Below are positions 1 to 10,990 of a stretch of DNA of 64,000 nucleotides, one piece after another. Position numbers and translations under genes: made by a program. The notes under the pieces were generated by a model that made no database searches, had not been told where the DNA came from, and saw only the letters and a list, made by a program, of their open reading frames with translations. Source of the DNA: Whitmania pigra (Eukaryota > Annelida > Clitellata > Hirudinida > Haemopidae); contig JAJTWR010000159.1 of assembly GCA_021613335.1 (NCBI GenBank), forward strand, positions 2,470,001-2,534,000. The letters are read 5' to 3'. Within the stretch, counting starts at the first letter, position 1, and each line of letters opens with the position of its first letter.

Positions 1-374
1 TCATTTCAGAAAAATGGCTGCAATTTAAAATATGAACCAAATTAATTTACGTTTTATAAGTTTAACAAACTTACGACGACTTTATCAACTCTTTTTTAAT
101 TGTTATCTCGAGTATTATATCTTGCTAGCAAATAATTAAGCGGTATGCAAAACTAAGACTGTTTTTCAATGTCCATGAAAAGTTGGCTCGTGAACTTTAT
201 TAAAGAATAAAAGATACATTAATGAATTAAAATGTTTATAAAATTATTTAAAACATTAAACTTTTAAATGATAACAAAATTTTAATTTATAACAATTATG
301 TAGAATTTTTCCAGCCAATTATTTCACTCTCCTCCCTAGTAAATCTTCAAACAGCTCATCTCTTAATACCTTAT

Positions 375-752
375 CCTGTGAGCAGGGGCGCAACCAGCGA
401 AAAATGCTGGGGGGGGCTCAAGTTTAGAAAAGCCCGACGCAGTCGAAAAATTTTTGAAACTGTTCAAATCAATACTACTAATTTTAATTAATAAAGAATT
501 AAAGATAGAACTGATTATTATTATAAGTTTTTATTTATAAGTCTGCAGTCTTTTTTTGTATCTTTAATAATTTATTAATGAGTTTGACTATCTTCTGTCT
601 CAAAGTTTCAAACCAGTTAAATCCCCTTACCCCCCCCCCCCCCACCAAAAAAAAACTGATCGGATTTGGAAAAATTGCAGGGTCTCTCCTATTAGGCCTG
701 GGGGGGTTTGCGCCCCCCCCTGCCCCCCCCTAGTTGCGCCACTGCCTGTGAG
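375..752. mobile_element. hAT-type MITE with 8-bp target site duplication
   Basis: The element occupies 383-744 (362 bp) and is flanked on both sides by the identical octamer CCTGTGAG (375-382 and 745-752). Its ends are imperfect inverted repeats: CAGGGGCGCAAC on the left and GTTGCGCCACTG on the right. An 8-bp duplication with CAGNGGCG-type ends is the hAT signature. There is no coding capacity. The interior holds long C and G runs just inside both ends and an AT-rich core, so it is a non-autonomous copy moved by a hAT transposase elsewhere. Confidence 0.88.
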
Positions 753-1265
753 TAATTTTTCTATGAGCTATTTTCAGTCAAGTGTGAATAACATGGTCAG
801 AAAATTTTGCTAAAGTTTTTATTAAATTACATTTTATTTCATAGGATGATGGAAGACTGACAAAAAGAAACCTCATTATGTTATGATTTGCATGTTGCTT
901 AATCATTAATATAAGATGTATCTGTGAATTATTAAAATGGTCACTTTAATATTATGCTGTTACGCAAGTGAGAATTCAATTTAAGTCAAATTCACTTTAT
1001 TTTTGGTTATATACATGAGTATCTTATTTTTTGTTAATTCTTACTGTGGCATATTGATCTGCATATGTCTTGAAATAAACATTCTATTCCAAATCTTGAA
1101 CTATGTGTGACACTTGGTGCTGCTAGATTCAAATCGCGATTTAGGCAAGGTTGAGATTCGATTTGAACATTGTTGGATTTGATTTTGGCCTCAGTGATTT
1201 TGATTCGATTAGATTTGCCTTTTTTTTATTCGATTTGAAAAAGAAATATAGATGAAATAAAGATG
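753..1265. other. AT-rich spacer leading into a hAT relic
   Basis: No gene is visible here. From about 1128 onward the sequence carries repeated GATTCGATTTG-like words that recur at the far side of the following hAT transposase relic, so the distal part is probably the left terminal region of that element. The exact left terminus was not found. Confidence 0.4.
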
Positions 1266-2578
1266 GTTATATATTTTTAATTTTGTAAAGGGCCCTTACC
1301 GAAGGAATAGCGAAACATCTTGTAGTCGAAGCAATGCTTCCGATACGCATAGTTGAAAGTTCAGGTTTTGCCTCTTTTATGAGAATTGTGGATCCAAATT
1401 TTGTTATCCCAAGTAGAAGGACTATAAATAGAAAATTAACTTGTGTATTGCAGACATTAAGAGACAATTTGAAGAATGAAATTGAACTACTAATTAATAA
1501 TAATTTGAGCGCCAGATGTGTACATACTTCAACAGATTTGTGGAGCAGCCGTTCATTTGAACCAATTATTGGAGTAAAATTACACTACTTTGACGAAGGC
1601 TTTCAGCTGAGAACAAAGACGGCTGCTTACAGACACTTCGGGTCCTAACACACACGAAAAAATATTTGTGCAGCTTTTGAGGAAATACTGTCAGAGTATG
1701 GATTTCAAAGCATTGACATTGGATATGTTGTTACTGACAATGCCAGAAACATGCTCAAAGCATTCACAATATATTTATTGGAAGGTGCCAGGTTTGCCTT
1801 TGATCAAAAGGAAAATAAAAGTCAAATTAGAGAACGTGATGAGGCTTCAGAGCCATTGAATGATACTGATGAAATTTCAGAGTTTTTGTCAGATGAAATT
1901 TTCGATGACAATGAGGATATTCTTCAGGACAATCATGTTTTAGGAACAACCCGTCGACTTCCATGTTTTGCACATACCTTGCAGCTAGCTGTTAAAGATG
2001 CACTAAAAACTGTTCCTTTAGCAGAGAAAATTTTAAACGAAAGGAGCGCTGTAGTTGTTTTCTTCTGCAGGTCACTATACTGGAATGAAGAGCTCCAGAA
2101 AAAATCAGATGGCTTGACTTTGTTAGCCGCTGTGCCTACCAGATGGAACTCCAATCTGATAATGCTAAGAAGATTATCTCAAGACGCAGTATGAAAGGCG
2201 GTTAATGAAACTCTAGTTAAAGTCAAGGAAGTCAAATGCAGCTCAGGTGCACGTGTCCCTCGAATCACAGTTTCACGTTCTTTGCTGCTTGAGCAACACA
2301 GGTGCTGCAAGGTGATGGACTCAAACTGGGTTTTAATGATTTTTGTAAACGGTAATAAAACTGTAAAAATGTTGGCTGTTAATTTCATTGTGTTTTGCTC
2401 GAAAAAAATTGCGAAGCTAGGGCAGCAGTAAATTTTGAAAGATTTGATTCGATTTGGGATTTGATTCTATTTGGAATTTTTTGATTCTATTTGAGATTTG
2501 GTTGTTGAGATATAAATCATTTTACAAATGATTTTAGATTTTACCATTGAAATTCGATTCGATTTTTGCCCATCACTG
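1266..2578 (+). pseudogene. Decayed hAT (ZBED-type) transposase
   Basis: Two overlapping reading frames encode parts of a hAT transposase. At 1334-1648 the frame reads the family block with MLPIRIVES, then a central DLWSS motif typical of the catalytic-domain start. A frameshift follows near 1649. The second frame, about 1660-2191, carries VVTDNARNM, an acidic insert and RLPCFAHTLQLAVKDAL, then VPTRWNSNLIMLRRL, which are standard hAT landmarks. A stop at about 2192 removes the C-terminal dimerisation region. The right terminus is probably CCCATCACTG at 2569-2578, which reads CAGTGATGGG on the other strand, a common hAT end. The copy is inactive. Confidence 0.8.
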
Positions 2579-3319
2579 GTGCATACAAACCCGTTGTAAT
2601 TTCAATAAATTCATAATTTTACACATGCTTTGGCAAAAGATAAAAAAAACAGCTCGCAACCAAACAAGACACAATCACTTTTAATGTAAGGGAAAAACAC
2701 TCGAAACAACAAAACTCCACTCTAATTTGGAACAACACGGAAAAACTAAAACAAGCAAAAGTTCAGAAACTTAAATAGTACGCCAAGTGTACGCGCGAAC
2801 ATAGCACCTCTCCTCCAAGTTAAAGTCCACGGGTGAACGTTTGTCTGAGGCGTTCTGATCTCCGTCCGTCTATGTCCTTCGACCGTGGTCTTGAAATTCT
2901 CTGGTTCTGCAAATCTCACTCTTCATTGGTTTCTTGTTCATATGAAGGTTGGTTTTGAACTTAGAAACTCCTACCGCGTAGCTAACCAACGGGGAATCAT
3001 CAGAGGAGTGCCTAGAGATGTAAAAAACATGTTTTTTTTGGTCCGAGTTTTTTATGTGTTTTTTATGAATTTTTAATGTTTTTTTATGCTTTTTTTTTTG
3101 TTTTTTTTTTAAATTTGTTGAAAAGTGATGGTTGTTGCGTACGTAACTGCAACATAAAACTAACAAAGATTTATTAACAAACACGAGATAGAGTCCGGAG
3201 ACAAGCGTCGAGAGCCCATCGAGACAAGAGCCGATGCGGCCAAGCAGAAACGAGGAATGAGTCAAAACCAAGCGAAGTTGGAGACGAACGAGGCGAGCTG
3301 ATGAGAGTCTCTCTTCTGT
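2579..3319. other. Non-coding stretch with homopolymer-rich tract
   Basis: No credible gene. It contains a T-rich low-complexity tract around 3030-3115 and otherwise unassigned sequence. Reading frames on both strands here show no family motif and I treat them as chance. Confidence 0.45.
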
Positions 3320-3490
3320 TGTCTAAATAGACTTTCGCTAGGACTTCAAACAAAGGAGTCCACTGCTATGCGCTGAGTCACTGTTGCTGTCCTGCACGTT
3401 TGTGGCCTGGCGGAGTTGTGGGCCGAAGTTCTGTGTCCGACGTTCCTAGTGTTGTGCGCCTGGAGTTTGTGTGTGATGATGCAAGTAGGA
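3320..3490. repeat. Dispersed repeat, copy 1 (shared with 10.15 kb)
   Basis: Two blocks here recur close together at 10148-10225: AAATAGACT(T/C)TCGC, and a later block ending in GTGATGATGCAAGTAGGA followed by (C/T)GAAG. In this copy about 130 bp separate the two blocks; in the other copy most of that interval is missing. The unit runs straight into a Tc1 relic at about 3490, so it may be the flank or part of a composite element. The family is not recognised. Confidence 0.55.
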
Positions 3491-3913
3491 CGAAGGCATG
3501 GAAGGCAGTTTCATTCAAAATCTGACCTGGAAAACGCCATTAGTAGTGCCTGGAAAGAACGGGACAGAAATTTCTTAAAAACTCTTATAAAATCAATGGA
3601 CAATAGATGTTTTAAAGTTATTGAAAATAAAGGAAACATTATTTCATATTAATAAACTTTTTTCCTGTTTTTTTTCACATAGTTTTAAGTCATTTTTCGA
3701 TGATTTTTGCAAGTGTCTTTTATGGTTATTGGACGCCCCGAAATCACGTTTTTGGAATTTTAAAATTAATGCACGAACATATTTTGATGAAAATTTAAGA
3801 GATAATCACAAATATATAAATACATAACATATTAAAATTTCCTTACAATCAAATTTTTATTTATCGAGTTATTACGAAATAATGGGGTGTCTTTATGGTT
3901 TCTGTCCTGACTG
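3488..3913 (+). pseudogene. C-terminal remnant of a Tc1-type transposase
   Basis: The frame ending at 3652 encodes about 50 residues matching the tail of the Tc1-type transposase also present at 38.5-38.7 kb: a DLENAISSAWKE block and an SMDNRCFKVIE block correspond to EFKEAIWSAWRN and SMKNKCIDVIS there. All three catalytic acidic positions lie upstream and are missing. The sequence down to CCTGACTG followed by TA at 3906-3915 may be the element's right terminal repeat. It is a 5'-truncated, dead copy. Confidence 0.7.
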
Positions 3914-4881
3914 TACTATTTTCGATTATAGTAAATATTCGGTTATAGTCAAGTCTGTTGTCTTCGCCTACAGTTTTGGGCGTGACTATATCCGGAACTG
4001 ACCGTATTTAGAAATTTTGTCGCTATAATAAAACCTGTAAATCGAGGTAAATGTTACATTCAAGGTTCAACATTCGTGCACACATGGTGTTAAATTAAAA
4101 TATAGAAATGACTTTTGCAAAGGTAAACGCTGTTCGTCATCTAATTTGAATTTATTTGTTATACAGTTAATCAAAATGAAAGTAGTAATTTTTGGTGGTC
4201 AAACACGCAGCGAGGCGCTTTAAATTAGCCAACTCTAATCATCGGTGAGACTATCAGTTTTTCGTTTCATCATAATTGTGTCCTTATCTGCAACGACCGT
4301 TACACCATACAGCCTTAGTCAAAGATAAACAGCCACATGCTACGATATCTATCTACGTTCAAAGAATGCACTAAACAAACTGGTGTTTCGACGGAGATTA
4401 AGCTACGCAAGTTCTTAAAAACGATGTAATTATGTGGAACCGGCTTTTACGACATGCAAGAGAGATGGCTACAACAAAACTTTTCGGGCTTTTCTACGTT
4501 CAGACAGTTCAATTATACTGTTGTAATTAATCGTTCTTGCAAGTCGACCTTCCACTGCCAGCATTCCAAGGCTGGTCAGGTTTTCTTGATACATTGTTGA
4601 TCTCAGAACATTTTAACTCGGGCCAATGTGATGAAAGATCGTTCTGCTTGAGCAACGGTAACGGAAGCGTGCAGAAGATACGTATCATAATGACAACGTT
4701 TGGAAATAGTGTGTATACGGTTTAGCAAGTCGAATGGCTACAGACTTTTCTGTCCGAGGTTTGCAACGTGTATAGCTCCAGCTCATTCAACAGCATATCG
4801 ACTGAATTTCTAAGAGGCCGACTGTATCCATGGAATTCCACCAATTTCCCTTCTAGAGTAAGTGATGCATCAACTTGTATG
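3914..4881. other. Unassigned intergenic sequence
   Basis: I see no gene, RNA or recognisable repeat in this stretch. Short open frames (for example 4537-4725) have no family features. Confidence 0.4.
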
Positions 4882-5078
4882 GGTACAGCCATGGACTCCT
4901 ATATATATACATCAGGACTGCCAACCGTATTCGAGCCATACATCGGGAGGCCATGCATCTCTATATGAGACTAGCGTATTTCAGATATTTTATAGAAAAT
5001 TGTAAAACAACACCATGTTTAGCTTTTTAATTTTTTAATCTTTCCTTGAATACTTTTATAATTTACATTAGAATTAGT

Positions 5079-6086
5079 TTAAACCAAATTTTTACTCAAA
5101 CAATTGAATAAAGATTTACATAGTAGAAAATTAAGTTCATGATCAAAATCACAATAGTTTGAATAAGATGTGATTAAATCAATTTCATTAAAACACCTTA
5201 CTGTAATCTTTTCAAATAATAACATATGGTTTTTTGAGAGCATGAATTTATCAAAAAGTTGTTTATTATTCTTTAATTCTGTAAGAACTTTATAAGAATG
5301 CAAACACACTGTCCAAGCAAATTCTGTTGGTTTTGTTAATCCACCATGATCAATTTGATTTAAAAAATTAAAAACATCAGAATTTACTTGTAATTCATTA
5401 TCTAAATCTTGATTGTCAATTAAATAAAGGGAACAAGATTTACATTTTGTGGTGCTGCAAACCGATCTAACTACTGCACCACAAACATATGCCAATGTTG
5501 TCAAGTAATCATTAGTTATGGATGTGTTGAACTCTAAAGAATCAGCGATATCATTGGCCAGGGCTTCTAGCCCATCATCTTTTTCATCCGTTGGAATTAC
5601 AAAATTTTCTATTTCCTCGAAGCCAGAAAATTTTAAAAGTGACATTGCTCTAATCTTTTTGTCACTCTCCAAAACCTGTCTGCAGGATACATAATAATTT
5701 CCTCCAGACAACTGCCTGATCCAACCAAATCTTGTTTCAATAGAGTCTGATTGGATGCTCCCCAACAAAACATAATTGAGCTGCAGATTGTCAAGCAAAT
5801 ACTTGCAGCAACCTATTAGACCTGAAGTTGTTTGTTTAAATGCAGAAAATGCTGATTTACTATAAGAATATAACAAAAAACATGTGATAATTACATTTGG
5901 GGAATAACTATGAGCATGCTTTTTTGTTTTCAATAATGTTAATTGTTCCCTAACAAAGTTGAGCTTTTTATCATCATAACTGTTATCTAGATTTATTACA
6001 TCTTCAATGCTATTGATGACATTTTCAAGTGTCACTTCAGATATAGTTTTATCATCACCAAGCCAAAAATTCAAACGAGACATCAA
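5079..6086 (-). pseudogene. P-element/THAP9-type transposase, C-terminal part
   Basis: A 335-residue open frame contains the C-terminal block of P-element-type transposases: the segment SIETRFGWIRQLSGGNYYVS followed by CRQVLESDKKIRA closely fits the family pattern, and it is followed by a CSTTKCKSC cysteine cluster. The frame is uninterrupted, but the catalytic RNase H-like and GTP-binding portions expected upstream are not present at full length (P transposases are roughly 750 to 900 residues). It lies between two inverted repeats. It could supply a truncated product, but it cannot be a full transposase. Confidence 0.75.
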
Positions 6087-6104
6087 GTTTAAAACATCAG
6101 AAAT

Positions 6105-6355
6105 TTTTTAACTTTTTTCTTTAACTAAATCACAACATTTTCTTTTTGGAATCTCTTTGCTATTAATAAACAAAGTGCAAGTATTTCCATATTTCCATGG
6201 GAGAAAAGTTTTCTCGAGGATTGGCTCTAACCCATTTTTGGCATAAATCTTTGTCATGTAGGGGATACTTGTGAAGACTTATGTTATTTTTTTAAAAATC
6301 GTCTTTGTCGTATCCAGATCTACATCCGTATATGGAACATTTATAACCCATATTA
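6105..6355 (-). pseudogene. Degraded THAP DNA-binding domain
   Basis: Read on the minus strand from about 6350, the sequence gives MGYKCSIYGCRSGYDKDDF, a stop, and then SLHKYPLHDKDLCQKWVRAN, and after a shift CTLFINSKEIPKRKCC. The order of cysteine pair, the tryptophan in KWVRA and a later cysteine matches a THAP domain, the N-terminal DNA-binding domain of P-type transposases. Stops and a shift separate it from the downstream frame. Alternatively an intron joins the pieces. Confidence 0.65.
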
Positions 6356-6879
6356 TCTGTTGATATTTAAAATATAATAGTTACAAATCTTAAATCACTT
6401 AAATTTTGTTATTGAAATGTTTATTCAATGTATATCGATTAGTATAATTAAGAAATGAAATGAGCTCTATGTTACAAACCTTTTTGATAAGATGTATGAT
6501 GTATAGTCCAATGTATGATGTGTAAATCCCCAAAATTCAAAAGACCGGTTTTAAAACAGTTTGTTAAATAAGCAGAACAAGATATATTTCAGTTGTACAG
6601 CGAATGCGAAACAAAGGAAGAATGAAACAATGCACGCTTGTTTTTAGCCTGTCAAGTGTACAGCTATGCGCATGGCCTCCCGATGTATATCGGCGAAACT
6701 TTTAGGCTTAGGTTGACAGTCCTGGTATACATTTAGGAGTCCATGGTACAGCCCTCTTGTATGGAGACGCAACAATAAACGCTCAACACGCGCCGATTTT
6801 TCGACTGCATCAGTTATTTGAGAAAATTTACTTAAATAAGGCTAGCAGGGCGAGAGCCCATTGTTAAAAGCATATGTTA

Positions 6880-7350
6880 TGACGCTAGCAGGTTCAAAAA
6901 TCTTTTTAACTACTCAACCAATGTCAAAGTAAATTACACAGAAATAATCTACAAGCATTAATTTTAAAATCGCACTGTCCAGATTTTTATTTTTTTTTTT
7001 AATTTGAATAATTTAACTGCAACTTTTCCGAAAAACACCAAAATACGACAACTTCATGGTCAAAAATCTTTTTAGTTGCTCAGCCAATGTCAAAATATAT
7101 TATATCAAAATAATTATCAAACATTCCTCTTAAAATCTCCCTGGCCAGATTTTTAATTTTTGTGTTTAAATTTGCATAATTGTTCTGTAACTTTTCTGAA
7201 AAACAACAAAATGCAACAACTTCATGATCAAAAATCTTTTTAAAGACTCAACTAATGTCAATGTAAATTATATCAAAATAATCATCAAACATTCCTCTTA
7301 AAATTGCACTAGTCAGGTTTTTAATTTTGTTCCGAAATTCGTTGTAAACT
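6880..7350. repeat. Tandem repeat, about 167-bp unit, ~2.8 copies
   Basis: The phrase CAAAAATCTTTTTA recurs at 6895, 7061 and 7229, spacing 166 and 168 bp. Between occurrences the order of words is the same: CTCA(A/G)C(C/T)AATGTCAA, then AATAAT..CAAACATTCCTC, then AGATTTTTA or AGGTTTTTA, then AACTTTTCCGAAAAAC. Copies differ at many positions, so the array is old. It begins about 140 bp outside the P-type element. No coding content. Confidence 0.8.
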
Positions 7351-8457
7351 TGCATTAATTATCGACAACTTTTCCACTAGTTTTTTAATCAAATCGAAGT
7401 GACACGATTTGTTGTAATCATTATACAAGCTAAGACGCTAATTTGTAAATATATTGTAGCTTAGATATGTATTTTGTATGAATCCTTTTTTCAGCTTTAA
7501 ATTTGCAGCAGTTTTGTTGAAAAGAGCATATCGACCTCAACTTTTGTATCCGATTCTGCCATCAAGTTGAGTTACTCTACATAACAACCTGCAGGCTCTT
7601 TATTCTCATCGGTGAAGATAAATGAGTAATTAAATTTAGATAATATGTAGATAATGTGTTGATACTTAGCTTTGTAAACGACAAACCCGGCTATGTTTTT
7701 TGTAAAATAAACAGTTTTTCATACATTCTCGAACTGGAACATAATACAAACAAACAAATATCTGTCATTATTTATATTAAAAAATAATAAGCCAGATATT
7801 TTAAAAACGGATGTTCTGAACTGCCTCTCAAGATGTGGGTGGTATGCATAATACCGTACGAACAAAAGATCACGATTTTGGAAAATGACAAGCATTAGCT
7901 TTCCACCATAGAGGATCAATAACTAATTATTAACCGTTATCAGTACCGCGAAACTTTTTCTCTGAACTTCACAGTCTTCACACTCAGATTCTGAATCATT
8001 ACGAGTCGATAACCGTCCACATTGGTTCAGCAAGTAATTTAATTGTCTTGAAATCAATTAATCGCTAACAATTCTTAAGGCCAATCTAATAGTTAAGACA
8101 TTCCTTAACGTGGGCAGCCCTTATTAAATGCCAACTTGAATTCTAACTCATCAACTTACATACTTCGAAAAGCGAAAAGCTCGAGGAGAAACTCAGAGGA
8201 GGGATCAAAAGAAATTAGATTATCTGAGTAGCAGGCGTGACTTGATAAATGGCTGTAAAGTGATTAACTTTGTGTGGCGTGGCATAAGTTGCACATCAAT
8301 CCATAAGCTGGAATGCTATATGTTATTCTCTATATTCATTAATAACATTAATTATATTAATAATTTATGATCTAAAGGCCACTTGAGTTCAATAATAAGT
8401 AATAACAATTTATTGATCCAGGATGAGGTATTGCACGATGTAAAATAATAGATGGTT
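7351..8457. other. Unassigned intergenic sequence
   Basis: No gene or recognisable repeat is seen. The minus-strand frame at 7719-7919 has no family motif. Confidence 0.4.
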
Positions 8458-8512
8458 TTTATTTTTATTTATTTATTTGATTAAAGTCGGTCCCATAACT
8501 AAGATGATTTGT
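8458..8512. repeat. Dispersed repeat with ATTT microsatellite edge, copy 1
   Basis: An ATTT run is followed by TTTGATTAAAGTCGGTCCC and then CATAACTAAGATGATTTG. Nearly the same arrangement occurs at 58966-59020 and, in shortened form, at 59107-59140. A simple-repeat edge joined to a conserved block is typical of the end of a SINE or other short retroposon. The family was not identified. Confidence 0.65.
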
Positions 8513-9945
8513 ACGAAATGATGGACGGGACAAGTCACATTATTTATGATAATGTTGAAGAAGAGATTGTGGGATGACAATATGATGAGAAGGTGTGACA
8601 GAGGTAATGAGTTGAGGAATCCTTTCATCATCAAAGGAGGAGACTTTCTTGTTTCCTCTATAATTTGTGATATTTATAATTTATATACATTAAAATTTAG
8701 TTGCCAGTAGTTTTATATTTTTGATCCATAAAAATTACTATGGAGATTTTCATGGTAACAAATTCACGAGCATCAAATACTTAAGCAAGATTAATCTATT
8801 TAATATTTTTGGAATAGAAACATTTCCGTCAAAGTTATTATTTTCACTTATTATTAGTGATAGTTTTGTATTTTAGGATTACATAGAAGTAATGTTCGAC
8901 ATTTTTCGGACTCACAACGAGTTTTTCATTTATAACGCTTTTGCATACATACCTCTGTATGTCAGGAAAGTCTGAGACAGGAAATTGTCAATTCATTTGC
9001 GAAAGAGAACATTTCTATTTCTGCGTAAAGTTCTGCAGAAGAAGCTCCAGGAGACTTCAACTAATTGCATTTGGAGTTGGTTTGCAAATGCAGCTTGAAT
9101 TACATAAATAAAGCTGAAGATAAAGGAGAAGCTTTGATAGTATGTGACAGTTGCTTCACATAAGCGCTGTCATAAAATTTTGTCCAAAACCGTGGGGGTT
9201 CCCTTCCCCCCAAAATACGTCCCTGCAAAGGAGCAAAGAACAATTGCGGAACCAGAGAGCATTGAAGGCTGGCGGGTGATGCCTCCGCGTTCATAAAGAG
9301 CTACATAAGTCGATGACGGTTTTCGTTACCTGGCGAGTCAGAACCCAGGAACGATCATTTCATCATTTTCCAAGTAAGGGGAAGGCAAACCCTAGCAAAA
9401 CGTGAGGAGATGACCTTTTTTGGATCTGATCCAAAGTCAGAGGGCCGTTTCCCCCTGTCCCCCACAAATTACGTCTCTCTCAGAGCCATCAGTAAACAAG
9501 TTTTCACCCACTCTCGTGCTAGTTTACTGGTATATTTATTAATAAAATTTACACTTGAACTTCGCATTTACGTTTAAGAATGTAGTTAGCGCTGCCGTTA
9601 TGAGACAGTGTCGGTTACGCAGCTCTCATGGCATGTTGTGGGATGAAGTCTTTACTCAATAATGAACGGTGACATATTATTATTATATATTAGTATATTA
9701 TTATATTATTGGTCCAGGCCGATCGATGAAATGATTTGCGGGTATTGAAATTGAGGTGAGGGCTTCAAATCCAGAAAACCCCAAATCTTAGTTGATTGTA
9801 CCTCTTGGCAGTTGATGGCTGTAAGGACAATTTGGTATGCTCCTATTGAACGACTAGGGTAGTGCCTGATTTTGTAAATAGCTTGGGTGAAGTAGATTCC
9901 GTAAATTACTGCGATTAATTAGACATAACCACATCACGATAGAAG
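8513..9945. other. Unassigned intergenic sequence with TE-like scraps
   Basis: No gene is supported. Around 9180-9235 and 9420-9480 short runs ending in ACGTCCCTG or ACGTCTCTC beside C-rich tracts resemble the hAT MITE at 31.3-31.5 kb, but no complete pair of ends was found. An AT microsatellite lies at 9676-9712. Confidence 0.4.
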
Positions 9946-10020
9946 GCTTGCAGTTGCCAAAGTTTAGCTCTCAAGATTCCACGCTCTTGAAGGAATGGAT
10001 TGAGGTAATGAGACCAATTG
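9946..10020 (+). pseudogene. Short hAT transposase fragment
   Basis: About 25 residues read LPKFSSQDSTLLKEW followed by IEVMRPIAQL, which resembles the central hAT transposase block with a lysine- and glutamate-rich helix ending in VMxPIA. It stops directly at a tRNA-derived SINE. Only this fragment is visible, so the assignment rests on one motif. Confidence 0.45.
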
Positions 10021-10023
10021 CAC

Positions 10024-10115
10024 AGCTAAATGATGAGGACGGTGCTCCCGCAGCGGGGTTTGAACCCCGTGCCTCCGTCTTGAGAAGCGCAGCCTTAACC
10101 GATAGGCCATGCGGG
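10024..10115 (-). repeat. tRNA-derived SINE head
   Basis: On the minus strand the block has an A-box-like TGGCCTATCGGTTAAGG, a B-box GGTTCAAACCC inside a perfect five-pair T stem, and acceptor-like CCCGCA / TGCGGG. The anticodon arm does not pair, so this is not a functional tRNA. The sequence continues past the tRNA part into a body (GGAGCACCGTCCTCATCAT) that recurs at 59297-59320 next to another B box. A tRNA-like head with a shared non-tRNA body defines a SINE. Internal pol III promoter boxes are present. Confidence 0.75.
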
Positions 10116-10147
10116 CGCACACGACCGACTGTTTCTTTCTGGCTCCT

Positions 10148-10225
10148 TAAATAGACTCTCGCCCGGCCTTGAAATAATGGTGCGCTGGAGCTTGTATGTG
10201 ATGATGCAAGTAGGATGAAGTTAAG
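10148..10225. repeat. Dispersed repeat, copy 2 (shared with 3.3 kb)
   Basis: Contains AAATAGACTCTCGC and, 40 bp later, GTGCGCTGGAGC followed by GATGATGCAAGTAGGATGAAG. The same blocks lie about 130 bp apart at 3326-3500, so this copy has an internal deletion relative to copy 1. It sits directly beside the SINE. Confidence 0.55.
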
Positions 10226-10990
10226 TGTACAGCGCTGTCAGGGTACCCCTCGTTTTTTAATTAAAAAAAAGGTAGATCGGTAAAGGTGAATGCTAATTAG
10301 CTGACAGCTTGTTTACAAGTTAAAATTTAAAGTTCTGACAATTGACTTAATGCTAAGCCTTATCAACATCGCTCCTCAAACGTGCTTGTCAAAAAGCCGC
10401 AGCATTCCGGTGTGATCAAGATATGATAAAAGTAACCACAAAATCAAGTGGCAAATTTTGTAAGTTTTTTTAGCAATGTAAAATAAGTTAATGTAATTAT
10501 TTAATTATTTATAATAGTTGTACATGTTTTACATTGTACATTTTAATTTCTAATTAATATTCATGCATTTCGTGATTAGCTAGCGCAAACTTAAAATAAT
10601 GAATTCTAGAAGTTTTATAGTTTTATAAACAAATATTTTTTTAATTAAAAACAATTTATAGCTGTATTTGTTGTATATTTTTATCTGATAAAATTTTTAA
10701 AAAAATTAAAATTATTTGTTATTTGCAGATGTAAATATAATATATAATAAAATATAATAAATATGCAAATTTTATAAAAATGTTAATTATTTTTATATTT
10801 ATAATCTTTTTTTAGATGAATATACGTATTTGTCTTCTTCCTCTTAGTTATTCACCTCGAGATATTTCAGGGGTGTTCTTGCGTTCAAACATCGGAAATG
10901 GTGAGTAATGGAAATTTTCTACAATTAATTAATAGGAAGTGGTGGTGTTACTTGGTATATTTCAGTTATAACCTTGATTTTGTTAATAGT
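10226..10990. other. Very AT-rich spacer
   Basis: The sequence is mostly A and T with runs of TTTTAATTAAA type, especially 10480-10800. No gene is visible. Confidence 0.5.

Larger units (their letters stand above)
4882..6753 (-). mobile_element. P-superfamily (THAP-type) transposon with long TIRs and TSD
   Basis: The element spans 4891-6744 (1,854 bp). Both flanks carry the identical direct repeat GGTACAGCC (4882-4890 and 6745-6753), consistent with the 8-bp duplication of P elements plus one shared base. The ends are long imperfect inverted repeats: about 68 bp on the left (4891-4958) and 74 bp on the right (6671-6744). They share ATGGACTCCT at the tip, CAGGACTG in the middle and ACATCGGGAGGCCATGC at the inner edge. 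Inside, on the minus strand, lie a degraded THAP domain and a C-terminal transposase block, with the middle of the transposase apparently missing. This is an internally deleted copy with well-preserved ends. Confidence 0.82.

Noticed and set aside
3131..3151. An LTR border shared with 30808
   Set aside because: Only about 12 bases (TTGTTGCGTACGT) are shared, too few to define a repeat.
10041..10113. A functional tRNA gene on the minus strand
   Set aside because: The T arm and part of the acceptor stem pair, but the anticodon stem does not, and the sequence beyond the tRNA part is shared with another locus, so it is a SINE.
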